DNA from: Actinoplanes ianthinogenes
Lineage (GTDB): Bacteria; Actinomycetota; Actinomycetes; Mycobacteriales; Micromonosporaceae
Length of the DNA stretch: 64,000 bases
Assembly: GCF_018324205.1 (NCBI RefSeq)
Contig: NZ_AP023356.1
Location: forward strand, 4,543,501-4,607,500
Reading direction: 5' to 3'
Numbering within the stretch: position 1 is the stretch's first letter; every line of letters starts with the position of its first letter. This document shows, one piece after another, positions 1 to 9,850 of the stretch. The translations under genes were made by a program, and so were the position numbers. Below the pieces are notes generated by a model. The model did no database searches, was not told the DNA's origin, and was given only the letters and a program-made list of their open reading frames with translations.

Positions 1-3000
1 ATGCCCTTGTCCAGGGTGTCGTATTTCCATTCGGCGAGGACGCGCCCGTCCTTGCTGCCCTGGTGCTCGGCGGTCTTGCGGCCGACTACGTCGTAATCGA
101 AGTAAGTAGTCTTGCCCCGGGCGTCCTTGGTCCAGACCTGTCGACCGAGGACGTCGTATCCGCTACTGGAGCTGCCGTTGTCGGGGTCATCCGTGGCGAT
201 CTTGTTTCCGCGGAAGTCGTAGGTGTAGGCCCAGGTGTTGTTGCCGGGACCGACCACGGCTGCGAGGTCGCCTCGGTTGTTGAACCGGTAGGTGGTGCGT
301 TCGAAGGCGGCGGCGTCGTCGCTGCCGACCTTTGCCGGGTCCTTGTACTGGCGCATCTCGGTGACGTGACCCTGTGCGTCAATGACGGTGGTCGTGGCGG
401 TGCCGCCCTTGGGCGGGGTGACGCTGGTCTTTTCCCCGTCGTACGTGGTGTGGGTTCGCCAGGCCTCGTCCCCGCGAACCGTGAAGACGGCGTCGGTGAT
501 GCGTCCCGCGCCGTCGTAGACGTTGCTGGTCAGTGAGGGGATTTCGGGGCGCCGTACCGGCGTGACGAGCTTCGTGTCGGGGGCGGCGTTGTCGATGTCG
601 TAGTAGGCGTTGCTTGTCCACGCAAGCAGCCCGCGGGAGTTGTAGACGTTGTCGACGATGGTGCGGCCGCCGGCGATGGTCTGGGTCTGCGTCTGCCGCA
701 GGCGCAGCATGCCGTCATACAGGGCGATCGAGGTGCGATACGTCTTCGACCCGTACGGCATCAGGGTCTTGGAGGTGACCGAACTGGGCGCGGTTTTGCT
801 CAGCTGGTAGGTGTAGCTGATCGTGGGGTCGTTCGGGTAAGTGGTCCGGTCCCGTCCGGGGGCCCAGACCTTCAGCAGGCGTGCGTCGCCGTCATAGGCG
901 TACTCGGTGACCAGCCCGTTGGCGTCGGTGATCTTGGACGTCACGCCGAGGGTCGGGTTCAGGGTATTGGTGACGGTGTGCCCGAGGGGGTTGATGGTCT
1001 TGGTTTGAGTGACAGGGCCACCGGTGGCGGGCGTGTATTCGGTCCGGGTGGACTTGGCCGGGTCGAACAACTGCGTGGCGGAAGCGTCAGTCTGCTGCAC
1101 GGCACGGCCGAGATCGTCGTAGACGGTGCTGGCAGCGGTAATGAGAACCGGCTGGTCGCCGTCGAAGTGGTCGACCATATCGACCCGAACGGGGAGGCCG
1201 CGGGTAGGTGCGGCTCCATAGGTCTTGGCGTTGTCGTAGTACGTGCGGACGTCACTCTGCAGGGTGCTCGGCCCGCTCGCGGTGCCGCATCTGGCGCCGT
1301 CGACGGTCTTGCGTTTGACGTGGTCGAGCATCCACAGGGTTTCGTTGCGGGCGTACTCGGTGCGGGTGCAGTGTTCGTCACCGGTGACGGCCTCGTCGCC
1401 GGTCTCGTCCACCTGGATGACGAGGTTGTCGTCGTTGTATTTGGTGATGGTGCTGGTCCATCGGGTCCCCCCGCTGGACAGCCTGGTGCGTTTGCGTTCG
1501 GTCTCGACGTGGGTCCGCCAGGCTTTCAGCGAGCCGGCGGTGGCGGTGACGATGGGGTCTGCCGGTGTGTTGAGGGTTCCGGAGATCCAGGCGCTGCCGT
1601 TGTAGTCGATCTGCTCCCGGAGCATGCCGCTCAGCGCTTCGTGGTCGGCGATTTTCCCACCGAGGGAGTCTTCAACCTGGACGGTGCGTGGCGTGCCCTT
1701 GGGCGGCAGCGTGCCGTCAGCCGCGGGTTGCGGGTCCCCGTCGAGGCCGCGGAAGTACCGGTACTCGGTCCGGGTCTGGGTCTCGGAGTCGATACCGACT
1801 CGAACCTGTACCCGGCCGTAGCCGCGATAGTCGCCCCAGGTGCGCTTCTTCGGCTTGACCATCGGCGACTTGTCATACGCCCAGGCCGGGGTGTCGAGGT
1901 AGTCGTAGTTGGTCTGCTGGTGTTCGAACCCGCCGGTGTTGTCGTAGACGTCGACGCGGGTGACGACGTACTTGTTGAACCAGTCGAGGACCGGTTCTTC
2001 GCCCTCAGCCCCGTAGTACTGCGGGTAGCAGCGTTTGGTGTTGGCCCACGGTTTCGGCAAAGTGATGCCGTCGCACTCGGGCTTCGAGTAGGTGATGCCG
2101 ATCTGGGCACCGGACTCGGTGGTGATCGACTGAATACGGCTACGGAACAGGCTGGAGTGGCCGTTCGGGGTGTTCACCCGGTTCGGCATGAAGTCGGCGT
2201 TGGGGTTGAAGACCACGGGCGGGTCGGTGACCGCGGGTCCGCCGGCGCTGGTGACATTACCGGTGTGGCTGATGCTCTTAAGCCACATCGGGGTGCTCTC
2301 GTTGCCGCCGGCCTGCAGGTACGCCTGCTTCAGCGTGTACGTGTCGACGGTGGTGTAGGTGTCACCGGTACCGGTGTAGACCTGGGTCCTGACCTGGTCC
2401 AGGCGCTTGCTCGTCCAGAACGTGGGCGAGAAGGTGTCACAGGGAGCGGCGTCGCAGTACTGGTCCCACGGAGTATCCGGGAAACGCTTCGCGATGGGTT
2501 TGCCGTTGGAGATGCAGGTGCCGATGCACCGGTCGGCGACATCGAACAGAACGCGGTCGACCGGACGCGCAGCGGCGCCGGCGTCACTACGACTCCCGTA
2601 CTCGATCTTGGTGAGGTAGCCGCCACGGTCGTAGGTGGTGCGCTTGTCCTTGTCGTCCTCGCGGGCGTAGGCACCCTGTTCGGCGGCGTAGAAGTAGCTG
2701 ATGGTGTTGTGGTTCGGGTCGACGACGTAGTCGAGGTTCCAGCGCCAGGCGCGGGTCTTGCGGGACTTGGCGAAGTCCTTGTCGTAGCCGGGCTCGCCGG
2801 GGTGGTTGCTGTAGACCGGTTCAGTCCACGTCGAGTTGGTCGCGGCGCCGTTCGAGGTTCCACCGTCAGTGGTGCCTCGACCGAAGTAGTACTGGGTTCC
2901 GTCGAGCTTGGTGACCCGCCAGTAGATCTTGTCCTCGTCACCGTTGTCGGCACTGCCCTTGACCTGCTCGATGCGCAGACCGTCGTCGGCCTTGCCCCGG

Positions 3001-4136
3001 TACAGAACGGTCTTGTCGTCGCTGTCGGTCTCGCTGCTGGCCACCTTGACGAGCTCGGTGGAGGCGCCGTTGAAGGAGATGGTGGCGTTGTCGTCGAACC
3101 AGCACTGGTCGCCGCCGTAGAACTTCAGATTGTTCGGCTCATGCTCGTCCTTGCCGTCCCGGTCATCCGAGCACGGCCGGTAGGTCCGCTCGACGTAGCC
3201 AGGCTCCAGCGACCAGCCGTCGCCGATCCAGGATCCCTGGGTGTTGTTCCCGGAGGTGTGGCCGTCGATGGAAGCGGAGGAGTAGCTCAACGCCAGTTCG
3301 GGGGCGACCCCGCCAGGCGGTGCCGGCGCTTTGATCGGGTAGGACCAGGCGAACGCGCCGTTCTGCTGCGACACCTGCCAAGTCGAAGCCGGCGTGAGAC
3401 TGGTGGCCTTGTAGTCACCGTTCTCGCTTTCCGGAGCCGCCGCCAGCGCGAAGGTCGAAGCGGTGCCCGATGCGGCGACCGCGACAGTGGCGGTGACCGT
3501 GTCGGTACGGGTGTTGTTGGTCGACGGGACCGGCTGTCCGTCGGCAAGCCGGACCAGTTGCAGGCGGCCGAGCGCATCACTGTTGAACATGCCTGCCACG
3601 GACCGGTAGTCGACGGCGAGCTTGACCTGGCCGGCCTTCTTCGTGCCATCCGCGCGGGCAACTCCGACGACGAGGTCGTCCGTCGCGGAGCCTCCGGCGT
3701 CCCGGCTCAGCGCGCTGATCTTCACCTTGCGCACGGTGCCCTGGGCGTCCGCGGCGGGCGCGCTCTGTGCGGTCTTGGCTGGGCTGACCGCCGAGACTGC
3801 GACGGCCAGCTTTCCGGCCTGGACTCGCGCGGTCGGCTGCTGGGCCAGGTCGACGGTCTTGGCGACTGTCGGCACGTCCGGGTCCGGGGGCAGGTCGGCC
3901 TCGGTGAGTTCCCGGTCTTCGGCGGTGTATTCCGGTAGCGGTGCCGCCATCACCGGCGTCACCTTGATGCCTTTGACGTCCTGCGGTGTCGCTGCGGCGG
4001 CTGAGGCCGGCTCGGACAGTGGTAGCTGCCCCAGCGTGCTGGTCAGCAGCGAGACTATGACGGCGCTGTGCAGTAGTCGTGAAGGGCGGCTGCGGTGCCG
4101 CCTTTGTGGCATGTGCCGGTGGACCCTGACGGTCAC
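1..4136 (-). CDS. Secreted RHS/YD-repeat protein, C-terminus beyond left edge
   Basis: An open frame of about 1,378 codons runs from a GTG at 4136 off the left edge. I chose this start because AGGAG lies six bases upstream (4143-4147). An upstream ATG at 4138 is in another frame and meets a stop at once. The N-terminus is basic, then hydrophobic (SAVIVSLLTSTLGQLPL), then Ala-rich: a signal peptide. A SpvB-like sugar-binding/insecticidal-toxin-type N-terminal region follows (PGGVAPELALSYSSASIDG). Near the left edge are YD repeats such as YDDLGRAVQQTDA, YDGAGRITDAVF and YDVLGRQVWTKDARG. In this family the RHS core forms a cocoon around a variable C-terminal toxin, which would lie outside the window. 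The LamG gene upstream has the same orientation. Family assignment is confident; a toxin role is inference. Confidence 0.88.
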   Translation of the reverse strand, partial: MTVRVHRHMPQRRHRSRPSRLLHSAVIVSLLTSTLGQLPLSEPASAAAATPQDVKGIKVTPVMAAPLPEYTAEDRELTEADLPPDPDVPTVAKTVDLAQQPTARVQAGKLAVAVSAVSPAKTAQSAPAADAQGTVRKVKISALSRDAGGSATDDLVVGVARADGTKKAGQVKLAVDYRSVAGMFNSDALGRLQLVRLADGQPVPSTNNTRTDTVTATVAVAASGTASTFALAAAPESENGDYKATSLTPASTWQVSQQNGAFAWSYPIKAPAPPGGVAPELALSYSSASIDGHTSGNNTQGSWIGDGWSLEPGYVERTYRPCSDDRDGKDEHEPNNLKFYGGDQCWFDDNATISFNGASTELVKVASSETDSDDKTVLYRGKADDGLRIEQVKGSADNGDEDKIYWRVTKLDGTQYYFGRGTTDGGTSNGAATNSTWTEPVYSNHPGEPGYDKDFAKSRKTRAWRWNLDYVVDPNHNTISYFYAAEQGAYAREDDKDKRTTYDRGGYLTKIEYGSRSDAGAAARPVDRVLFDVADRCIGTCISNGKPIAKRFPDTPWDQYCDAAPCDTFSPTFWTSKRLDQVRTQVYTGTGDTYTTVDTYTLKQAYLQAGGNESTPMWLKSISHTGNVTSAGGPAVTDPPVVFNPNADFMPNRVNTPNGHSSLFRSRIQSITTESGAQIGITYSKPECDGITLPKPWANTKRCYPQYYGAEGEEPVLDWFNKYVVTRVDVYDNTGGFEHQQTNYDYLDTPAWAYDKSPMVKPKKRTWGDYRGYGRVQVRVGIDSETQTRTEYRYFRGLDGDPQPAADGTLPPKGTPRTVQVEDSLGGKIADHEALSGMLREQIDYNGSAWISGTLNTPADPIVTATAGSLKAWRTHVETERKRTRLSSGGTRWTSTITKYNDDNLVIQVDETGDEAVTGDEHCTRTEYARNETLWMLDHVKRKTVDGARCGTASGPSTLQSDVRTYYDNAKTYGAAPTRGLPVRVDMVDHFDGDQPVLITAASTVYDDLGRAVQQTDASATQLFDPAKSTRTEYTPATGGPVTQTKTINPLGHTVTNTLNPTLGVTSKITDANGLVTEYAYDGDARLLKVWAPGRDRTTYPNDPTISYTYQLSKTAPSSVTSKTLMPYGSKTYRTSIALYDGMLRLRQTQTQTIAGGRTIVDNVYNSRGLLAWTSNAYYDIDNAAPDTKLVTPVRRPEIPSLTSNVYDGAGRITDAVFTVRGDEAWRTHTTYDGEKTSVTPPKGGTATTTVIDAQGHVTEMRQYKDPAKVGSDDAAAFERTTYRFNNRGDLAAVVGPGNNTWAYTYDFRGNKIATDDPDNGSSSSGYDVLGRQVWTKDARGKTTYFDYDVVGRKTAEHQGSKDGRVLAEWKYDTLDKG

Positions 4137-4231
4137 ATCGATCTCCTGTCGGCCGCTGGTGCGGCATTCCCCGTACGCCGGCGCGGCGCCGGCCTCAAAA
4201 CGATTAGTTGCTCGAATGTCACGGACAGTCG

Positions 4232-4269
4232 GGCCAGGTCCGGAACGCGGTTCGGTTCCCGACCTGGCC
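4232..4269. terminator. Intergenic hairpin between LamG and RHS genes
   Basis: GGCCAGGTC at 4232-4240 pairs perfectly with GACCTGGCC at 4261-4269, and GGAAC/GTTCC pair inside. The T-run (TTTT) follows on the plus strand only. On the coding (minus) strand it is a long GC stem without a U-tail, typical of actinomycete terminators or processing hairpins. It lies 27 bp after the LamG gene stop and 96 bp before the RHS start, so it may modulate read-through between them. Confidence 0.6.
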
Positions 4270-4295
4270 TTTTCCTGCTGGTGATGGGTAACGGG

Positions 4296-7205
4296 TCAGG
4301 AACCGGCCGTTACGTCGATCTCCTGCTCCGACCAGATGCGGGGGGTCACGTGGACCTCGTCGATCTCGCCGGTCCAGCGGCTGTCGGGCGTGCCGGACCA
4401 GCCGCGGCCGATCGCGAACTTCCCGGCCGCTTCCCAGGTCGCGGCCCCGCTCTTCTCCACCAGGACGCCGTCCACGGCGGGAGTGCCGTTGACGTACAGC
4501 TGGATCTTGTTGGTCATCGGGTTCACGACGCCGACCAGGTGCACCCAGGTGCCGGCTTCGACATAGTTGGTGGTGCAGGCGTCGGTCGTGGCCGCGTCGG
4601 CGGTGTCACTAGCCGCCACGGTGAAGCACCACGCCGGGTCCTTGACGTTGTCGCCGGTGATGTCGAGATCGGTGCGGTACCCAAGGCTGAACATGGACGT
4701 CTTGGTGCCGTCCTGCGAGACCGCGATCCGGTTACCGACCGGCAGCGGCGATTCAGGTTGTTGCTCGTCGTCCGTATCCGCCGTGCCGATTCCGCCGTCA
4801 GCATCTTGCTCGACAGGAGGTGCTGGCAGCCGAACCCAGGCGGCGACCGTGAAGCCGGACGGCGACAACGTGTTGAACACCGGCGAGGAGGTTGTGAGCT
4901 CGCCGGTGCCCGCGAACGTAAGCGCCGAGGCGCTGCCCTTTCCTGTCTCCGACCACGTCACCCCGGTTCCAGCCATGCTGGCCGGGCGGCTGTTCTCCGG
5001 AGCAGAGTCGGCAGTCGTTCCGGTGCCCTCGTCGAGTGACCAGTACCAGGAGTCCCCGATGGGTCGCACCTTGAAGGGGTAGTCGGCGCCACCGGACAGG
5101 TTGCCGGCGGTGTCGATCGCCTTGACCCGCAGTGTGTTCACCAGGTCTTTGTCCGGGGTCAGAGTCACCGTCAGGACGCCGTTGGCCGGCGGAGCGGTCT
5201 GCGTCTCTCTACCACCGTTGAGTGAGTAGGTGTAGTACTTCACCGCGTCGCCGGCAGCGCCCGGGCTGAACGTGAACTTGCCGGGTGTGCCGGGGCCACC
5301 GTTCCATCCAGTCGGCGGGTAATCCGTGCTGGTGACGGCGGGGTTACCCGGATTGGTGGCGTCAACTTTGAAGCCGAACCATCCCGTGTCCCCGCTGCAT
5401 ATCGTGGCGTCACACGCTCGGCCACGCCAGTAGTACTGCCCGTCGGCGAGTTTCGTGACGACCGTCCACGGCTGCTGTTTGCCGCTCGCGACTCCGGTAA
5501 CCGTGGTCTTCGAACTTGCGACCTGTGTTGTCTTGTTGCTTGCGTAGACCTCGAACTCATACCGCAGGGTTCCGCCGTCAGGATCCGACGCTCTCATGCT
5601 CAACTGCGGCTGTTTGGACGACGTCACTGCGGTGCCGTTGCCGCAGGCCGCATAGCACGGACCCAGGGTGAGGTTGTCCGGGATCGCAGGCTTGTGGTTG
5701 TAGTTGATATCCAGGTAGGTGGAGCCGGCCACCAGCTTCTTCCACTGATATTCGTCCGACTCGTCCGCGGCCCGGAACGCGAGAGTGATGGTGGCGTAGC
5801 CGTTCTTGGCCGCGTCCGCGAACGCGGTCTTGACCGCGGTCTGCGCGTATTTGACCTCGTCGTTGCCCTTCGGGCACGCACTCTTGTTCGCGGTCGCCTT
5901 GACCGAACCCAGCAGCGTCCAGGACTTGTCCTTCGTGCTGTTCCACGTCACCGCACTGGAATCACTGACGTAGTTGGTTCGCCACAGCTGCAACGGTGAC
6001 GGCGAACAGTCCGCGCTGTGCCGCACATTGACATGCACGGCAGCCGAGACGATCTGGGTGCCGCTGAGCTTGGAGACGTTGAACTGCACGATCGTGCGCC
6101 AGTCGTCGTCCGACGTGCCGTGCCACATCTGACCGACCCGCATGTCGTCCCGGGTAGCCGAGTCACTCCAGTACGACTTGGTCGGGTTCTTACGGGAGAC
6201 GTGCGTCCAGATCTCCTTGCCCCCGTTGAAGCCGGGATCGATCGAGACCGGATACACCGTGGCCGGATCAGCCAGCATCTGCTGCGACGGAACCACCGTC
6301 AGCGACCCGTTCTCCAGAATCACCGGCACGTCCTCGACATGGCGAGGCTCGGGATCCTGTGGCAGTGTTCCCGATTCCGGAGCTGCGGCGGCCACCCGAG
6401 CCCGCTTCGACGCAATCGACGCAAGCGACGTCACAGCCTGCGGCTTGTCCCACATACGCGCGCCATCGGACGCGAAAACTCGCTCGCCCTCTGGCGTGAC
6501 CGCCGTCAAGAAACCATCAGCGTCACTGCGCAACGTGACACCGTCGGTCTCGATCCCGAACTGCAGCCGCTGCAACGCTGGATCGGCGGCGGCAGCCGCA
6601 TTCTTGACGACCAGCACCTCGCTGAACGAGTCGACCTGCGCCGCGAGCTGCAAGTCAACCCCGGGCAACACCTCAGGATAGGTCGCCGTGTCTCCCGTAA
6701 TCACCGGCTTCGGAAGTACACCGGGCCAGCTCATGGACAGTGACCGGCCATCACGAACCACCGTGAGCATCCGGTCGTCGCCACCAGCGGAGAAACGGAC
6801 ATCCAAAGTGGTTGCTTCCGGCCTGACGACGCCATCTTCCAGCACCAGGCTCGGATCAACCGGCACGAAGCCCGCATCGCGCTGGACCCGCACGGGCGCC
6901 GCGTGCTGCCGCACCCGCAGGGTGCCATCAGGCTGCGCGAACGTCTCCGACGACTCGGTACGCTCCGAAACGATCTCGACGGGCTGCCGCGTCTTCCACG
7001 CCAAATGCATGGCGCTCGCCTGCTCGGTCACCGTCTCAGTCGGATCCTTCACGGGCAGGGCACTCACTGGCGGGCTCGCTGCCGCCGGAGCGGCGACGCC
7101 GGCCACGACCGCCATCGTCAGCGCAGCGGCTGTCGCCACGGGACGAACAAGACTGTGGACAGGCATGCCAAGATGGCGGCCTCCCGGCCGCCGAAGGTAT
7201 GTCAT
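4296..7205 (-). CDS. Secreted DNRLRE/LamG-like protein paired with RHS gene
   Basis: 969 aa from ATG at 7205, preceded by GGGGGAA. An in-frame extension to 7403 exists but has no ribosome site and would bury the signal peptide. Residues 1-45 form a signal peptide (VATAAALTMAVVAGVAAPAAA). About residues 325-480 resemble a DNRLRE domain (YPVSIDPGFNGG onward), followed by a fibronectin/Ig-like stretch. About residues 715-960 form a laminin-G-like jelly roll (WYWSLDEGTGTTADSAPEN, then GEIDEVHVTPRIWSEQEI near the end). Such proteins are secreted and often sit directly upstream of RHS genes in actinomycetes, as here. It is probably a carbohydrate- or surface-binding partner of the RHS protein; no catalytic site is visible. 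Confidence 0.85.
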   Translation of the reverse strand: MTYLRRPGGRHLGMPVHSLVRPVATAAALTMAVVAGVAAPAAASPPVSALPVKDPTETVTEQASAMHLAWKTRQPVEIVSERTESSETFAQPDGTLRVRQHAAPVRVQRDAGFVPVDPSLVLEDGVVRPEATTLDVRFSAGGDDRMLTVVRDGRSLSMSWPGVLPKPVITGDTATYPEVLPGVDLQLAAQVDSFSEVLVVKNAAAAADPALQRLQFGIETDGVTLRSDADGFLTAVTPEGERVFASDGARMWDKPQAVTSLASIASKRARVAAAAPESGTLPQDPEPRHVEDVPVILENGSLTVVPSQQMLADPATVYPVSIDPGFNGGKEIWTHVSRKNPTKSYWSDSATRDDMRVGQMWHGTSDDDWRTIVQFNVSKLSGTQIVSAAVHVNVRHSADCSPSPLQLWRTNYVSDSSAVTWNSTKDKSWTLLGSVKATANKSACPKGNDEVKYAQTAVKTAFADAAKNGYATITLAFRAADESDEYQWKKLVAGSTYLDINYNHKPAIPDNLTLGPCYAACGNGTAVTSSKQPQLSMRASDPDGGTLRYEFEVYASNKTTQVASSKTTVTGVASGKQQPWTVVTKLADGQYYWRGRACDATICSGDTGWFGFKVDATNPGNPAVTSTDYPPTGWNGGPGTPGKFTFSPGAAGDAVKYYTYSLNGGRETQTAPPANGVLTVTLTPDKDLVNTLRVKAIDTAGNLSGGADYPFKVRPIGDSWYWSLDEGTGTTADSAPENSRPASMAGTGVTWSETGKGSASALTFAGTGELTTSSPVFNTLSPSGFTVAAWVRLPAPPVEQDADGGIGTADTDDEQQPESPLPVGNRIAVSQDGTKTSMFSLGYRTDLDITGDNVKDPAWCFTVAASDTADAATTDACTTNYVEAGTWVHLVGVVNPMTNKIQLYVNGTPAVDGVLVEKSGAATWEAAGKFAIGRGWSGTPDSRWTGEIDEVHVTPRIWSEQEIDVTAGS

Positions 7206-7279
7206 TAAGGTTCCCCCGGTTAGCAGAAATGGTGCCTCGCGGGTTGACGGAACCTCGCTGAGATCACCAGCAGAGGCAC

Positions 7280-7307
7280 CGTATAGAAATAAGCCGATCG
7301 CCTTCAA
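7280..7307 (-). promoter_or_regulatory. Candidate sigma-70-type promoter of the LamG-RHS cassette
   Basis: On the minus strand TTGAAG (7307-7302) is separated by 16 bp from TATACG (7285-7280), about 75 bp upstream of the ATG at 7205. Both hexamers match the housekeeping consensus at four of six positions. The rest of 7206-7529 shows no gene I can support. Confidence 0.4.
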
Positions 7308-7529
7308 GACCCCCTGCACGGGCGCTTGGTCACAGTTGACTCCCAGGTTCCCAGCAGCACCAGAGCTAGCCGGGCGACCGGGGCGACAGGCGGCCACTGC
7401 CATGAGTCGATGGGCGGTGGTCTCTCATCACCACGCCGACAACCCCGCCCCGCAGTCATCCCTCGGAGGAACTTCGAAATCCAGCCTCGGCATCACGTTC
7501 TGTTCATAGAGCGAACGGTGGAGGCAGCG

Positions 7530-7760
7530 ATGGCCAGCACAACCAAGACTTTCAAGCGGTGCGGATGCCGTAACAGCGAGGGCAAACGCTTGGAACAGAA
7601 TTGCCCTCAGTTGCCCGAGCGCGGACTCGGTTCCTGCCATCGCAGCTGGCCGGGCGTTCTTCGCGCCCTCAGGGTCGCTGGCGAAGACCGCGGCCCGCCG
7701 GTCCGCCGGCGTGCGCGTTGTGGGCGAGGCGACCGGCGGACAGGGGTAGGGCCGGGGTAG
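7530..7760 (+). pseudogene. N-terminal relic of a tyrosine-recombinase integrase
   Basis: From ATG 7530 the frame reads MASTTKTFKRCGCRNSEGKR and continues LEQNCPQLPERG. This is the cysteine-containing arm-type DNA-binding N-terminus found in actinomycete phage and AICE integrases, where the text usually continues HGSWYF. Here it reads LGSCHRSW and soon becomes unrelated Arg-rich sequence ending at 7760; a neighbouring frame carries LAKTAARRSAG, suggesting a frameshift. No catalytic domain follows: the GGDEF gene occupies the next segment in the opposite direction. A C-terminal integrase relic in the same orientation lies at 13.6-14.2 kb. I call it a decayed fragment. Confidence 0.6.
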
Positions 7761-7818
7761 GCGTGGTGCTGGCTGATGCCGGCGTCCACGCATCACCCGG
7801 CCGGGCGCGCCCGCGGGG

Positions 7819-9654
7819 TCAGCGGTTCGCCGCGGCCGGCTTGCCGGCCCGCTTGACCGCGTACATCGCCTCGTCGGCCCGGCGGAGCAGCTCGCCCCCG
7901 GGGTCCAGTTCGCCGTCGACGACACCGAAGCTGGCCTTGATGCTCAGCCGCAGGCCATCGAACAGCACCGGCTCGGCGAATGCCTGTCCGATCCGGGCGG
8001 CGACCGCCGTGCCGAACTCGCCGTCGGCGCCGGGGAGCAGGACGGCGAACTCGTCGCCGCCGAGGCGCACCACCGTGTCCCCCGGTCGCACCGCCGACCG
8101 CAGCCGCTGTCCGGCGGCGATCAGCAGAGCGTCGCCGACGTGATGGCCGAGTGTGTCGTTGACCGGCTTGAAGTCGTCCAGGTCGATGAGGATGACCGCG
8201 GTCTGCTGCCGGCTGAGCGCGGCGAGCCGCTCGGTGAACAGGGCACGGTTGCCGAGCCCGGTCAGCGGGTCGTGCGAGGCCTGCCGGCGCAGCTCTTCCT
8301 GCAGCTGCCGGGCGGCGCTCACGTCGCGGGCGTTGCAGACCAGGCCGGCCACGCTCGGATCGTCGATCAGGTTGGTGCTGACCGTCTCCAGCCATCGCCA
8401 GCCACCGTCGGCGTGCCGGACCCGCATCTCGAAGGTGACGCTCATGCCCGGGTTGGCGAGCAGTTCCGCGACGGTGGCACGGAGGGCGTCGAGATCCTCG
8501 GGGTGCGCGTTCCAGCCCCATGTCCGTCCGACGGCCTCGTCCGGTTCGATGCCGAGGACGCGGACGGTCGCCGGGCTGGCGTAGGAGACGGTTCCGGAAC
8601 CGTCGACGATGTAGGTGATCTCGGAGGCATGCCGGACCAGCGCGCGGAATCGTTCCTCCTGGCGACTGACCTGCCGGAGCAGACGGTCGTTGTCGGCGAA
8701 CGCCATCAGCTGGCGCATCACCACCACGGCGGTGATGAGCGGCACGCCACCCAGCAGGATCCAGGTCTGCGCGTCCAGACCGTGGTGCAGCAGCGCGACC
8801 GCCAGCACCGCGTCGGTCACCGCCACGGCGAGATACGGGAGCCGGCTGTACGGGCGCTGGCGGACGGCCAGCGCCTTCGGGTCCGCCCGCAACCGCAGCT
8901 GCTGCAGGCGCGGTATGGCCGTGCTCAGGTATGCCGGGAGAAGGTTCGCGGCCAGCAGCGCCCCCAGGTGCGCGCCGTGCAGCAGTGGCTGGCTGACGGC
9001 CTCCAGCAGCCCGGCGGTACCGACGGTGGCGACGCCGCAGATCGCTGCCGCGCGGGTGAACGGACGGGAGCCGCTGATCATCAGCTTGACCACGGCGAAC
9101 ACGGTCACGACCGAGATGCCGCAGTTGAGCAGCGAGTCGACGATCTGGCGGCCGTCCAGGGCGGCCCCGGCCGACAGGTACCAGGCGACCATGGCGGTGG
9201 CGATCAGCACGGTGATCGTGTCGAACCAGAACGAGACACGCTTGCGCGCTGTCTCCAGGCCCAGCGGATAGCTCAGCATGACGATCAGCGGAATCGTGGT
9301 GCCGACCACCTGGCACACGCTCTGGAAGGGGTTCATGCCGACCGCGGCCACCGTCGGATGCCACCAGGTCAGCGCCGCCTGCGAGGCGTTGCCGAGAGCG
9401 AGCACGGCCCCGCCGAGACCCAGGGCGTACCAGAACCGGCGGGCCGCCCGGGGCAGCATGGGCATCCGGGCGGCGCGCACGGACATCACCGTGAGCCCGA
9501 TGTTCAACAGCGGTTGCAGGGTCCGGTACGTGATCACCTGAGCCGCGACTCCGGCCGGAACCAGCAGGTACCACAGCGTGACGACTGCGGCCAGCGCCGC
9601 CAGCCCGACCAGAATCGGGTCCCCGGCCGACGTGCGACGAGTCAGAGGCCTCAC
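7819..9654 (-). CDS. Membrane PAS-GGDEF diguanylate cyclase
   Basis: 611 aa. Residues 1-320 hold about nine hydrophobic segments. A PAS domain starts near residue 335 (FRALVRHASEITYIVDGSG) with a PAC-like tail ending DVSAARQLQEEL. The GGDEF domain spans about 455-605, with RLGGDEFAVLL near residue 533: the catalytic GGDEF motif is intact, along with DLDDFKPVNDTLGH. It should condense two GTP to cyclic-di-GMP in response to a membrane or PAS signal. There is no EAL domain. The N-terminal membrane region resembles those of other actinomycete GGDEF proteins. It stands alone, with a strong hairpin between it and the upstream darcynin-like gene. Confidence 0.9.
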   Translation of the reverse strand: MRPLTRRTSAGDPILVGLAALAAVVTLWYLLVPAGVAAQVITYRTLQPLLNIGLTVMSVRAARMPMLPRAARRFWYALGLGGAVLALGNASQAALTWWHPTVAAVGMNPFQSVCQVVGTTIPLIVMLSYPLGLETARKRVSFWFDTITVLIATAMVAWYLSAGAALDGRQIVDSLLNCGISVVTVFAVVKLMISGSRPFTRAAAICGVATVGTAGLLEAVSQPLLHGAHLGALLAANLLPAYLSTAIPRLQQLRLRADPKALAVRQRPYSRLPYLAVAVTDAVLAVALLHHGLDAQTWILLGGVPLITAVVVMRQLMAFADNDRLLRQVSRQEERFRALVRHASEITYIVDGSGTVSYASPATVRVLGIEPDEAVGRTWGWNAHPEDLDALRATVAELLANPGMSVTFEMRVRHADGGWRWLETVSTNLIDDPSVAGLVCNARDVSAARQLQEELRRQASHDPLTGLGNRALFTERLAALSRQQTAVILIDLDDFKPVNDTLGHHVGDALLIAAGQRLRSAVRPGDTVVRLGGDEFAVLLPGADGEFGTAVAARIGQAFAEPVLFDGLRLSIKASFGVVDGELDPGGELLRRADEAMYAVKRAGKPAAANR

Positions 9655-9781
9655 GCACGAGGTATCGGTCGTCGGGCAGGCGGCCTGAGGTGATCCGGCC
9701 CACAGGGTTGCGCTCAGCGGGGCTGGCCAGCGGACAGACCGCTCGGGAACTGGCGGTGGAAGAGCAGGTCCGGACCAGGCG

Positions 9782-9837
9782 TGAGCCTGCGGATGACGTC
9801 CCGGCGTGGGGTGGCTCGGGCGTCATCCGCAGGCTCA
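9782..9837. terminator. 17-bp-arm inverted repeat terminator
   Basis: TGAGCCTGCGGATGACG (9782-9798) and CGTCATCCGCAGGCTCA (9821-9837) are perfect reverse complements around a 22-nt loop that itself contains CCCG/CGGG. It lies just after the darcynin-like reading frame (ends 9851) and upstream of the GGDEF gene, so it would end leftward transcription of the former. Confidence 0.75.
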
Positions 9838-9850
9838 TCGACCCGCTCTG

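Noticed and set aside
978..3938. A 986-codon plus-strand open frame opposite the RHS gene
   Set aside because: It is a GC-rich antisense shadow with Gly/Val/Asp-rich text. The minus strand encodes clear YD-repeat and insecticidal-toxin-like sequence throughout.
8140..9693. Long plus-strand frame opposite the GGDEF gene
   Set aside because: Gln/His/Arg-rich shadow text without domains. The minus strand has intact PAS and GGDEF motifs.
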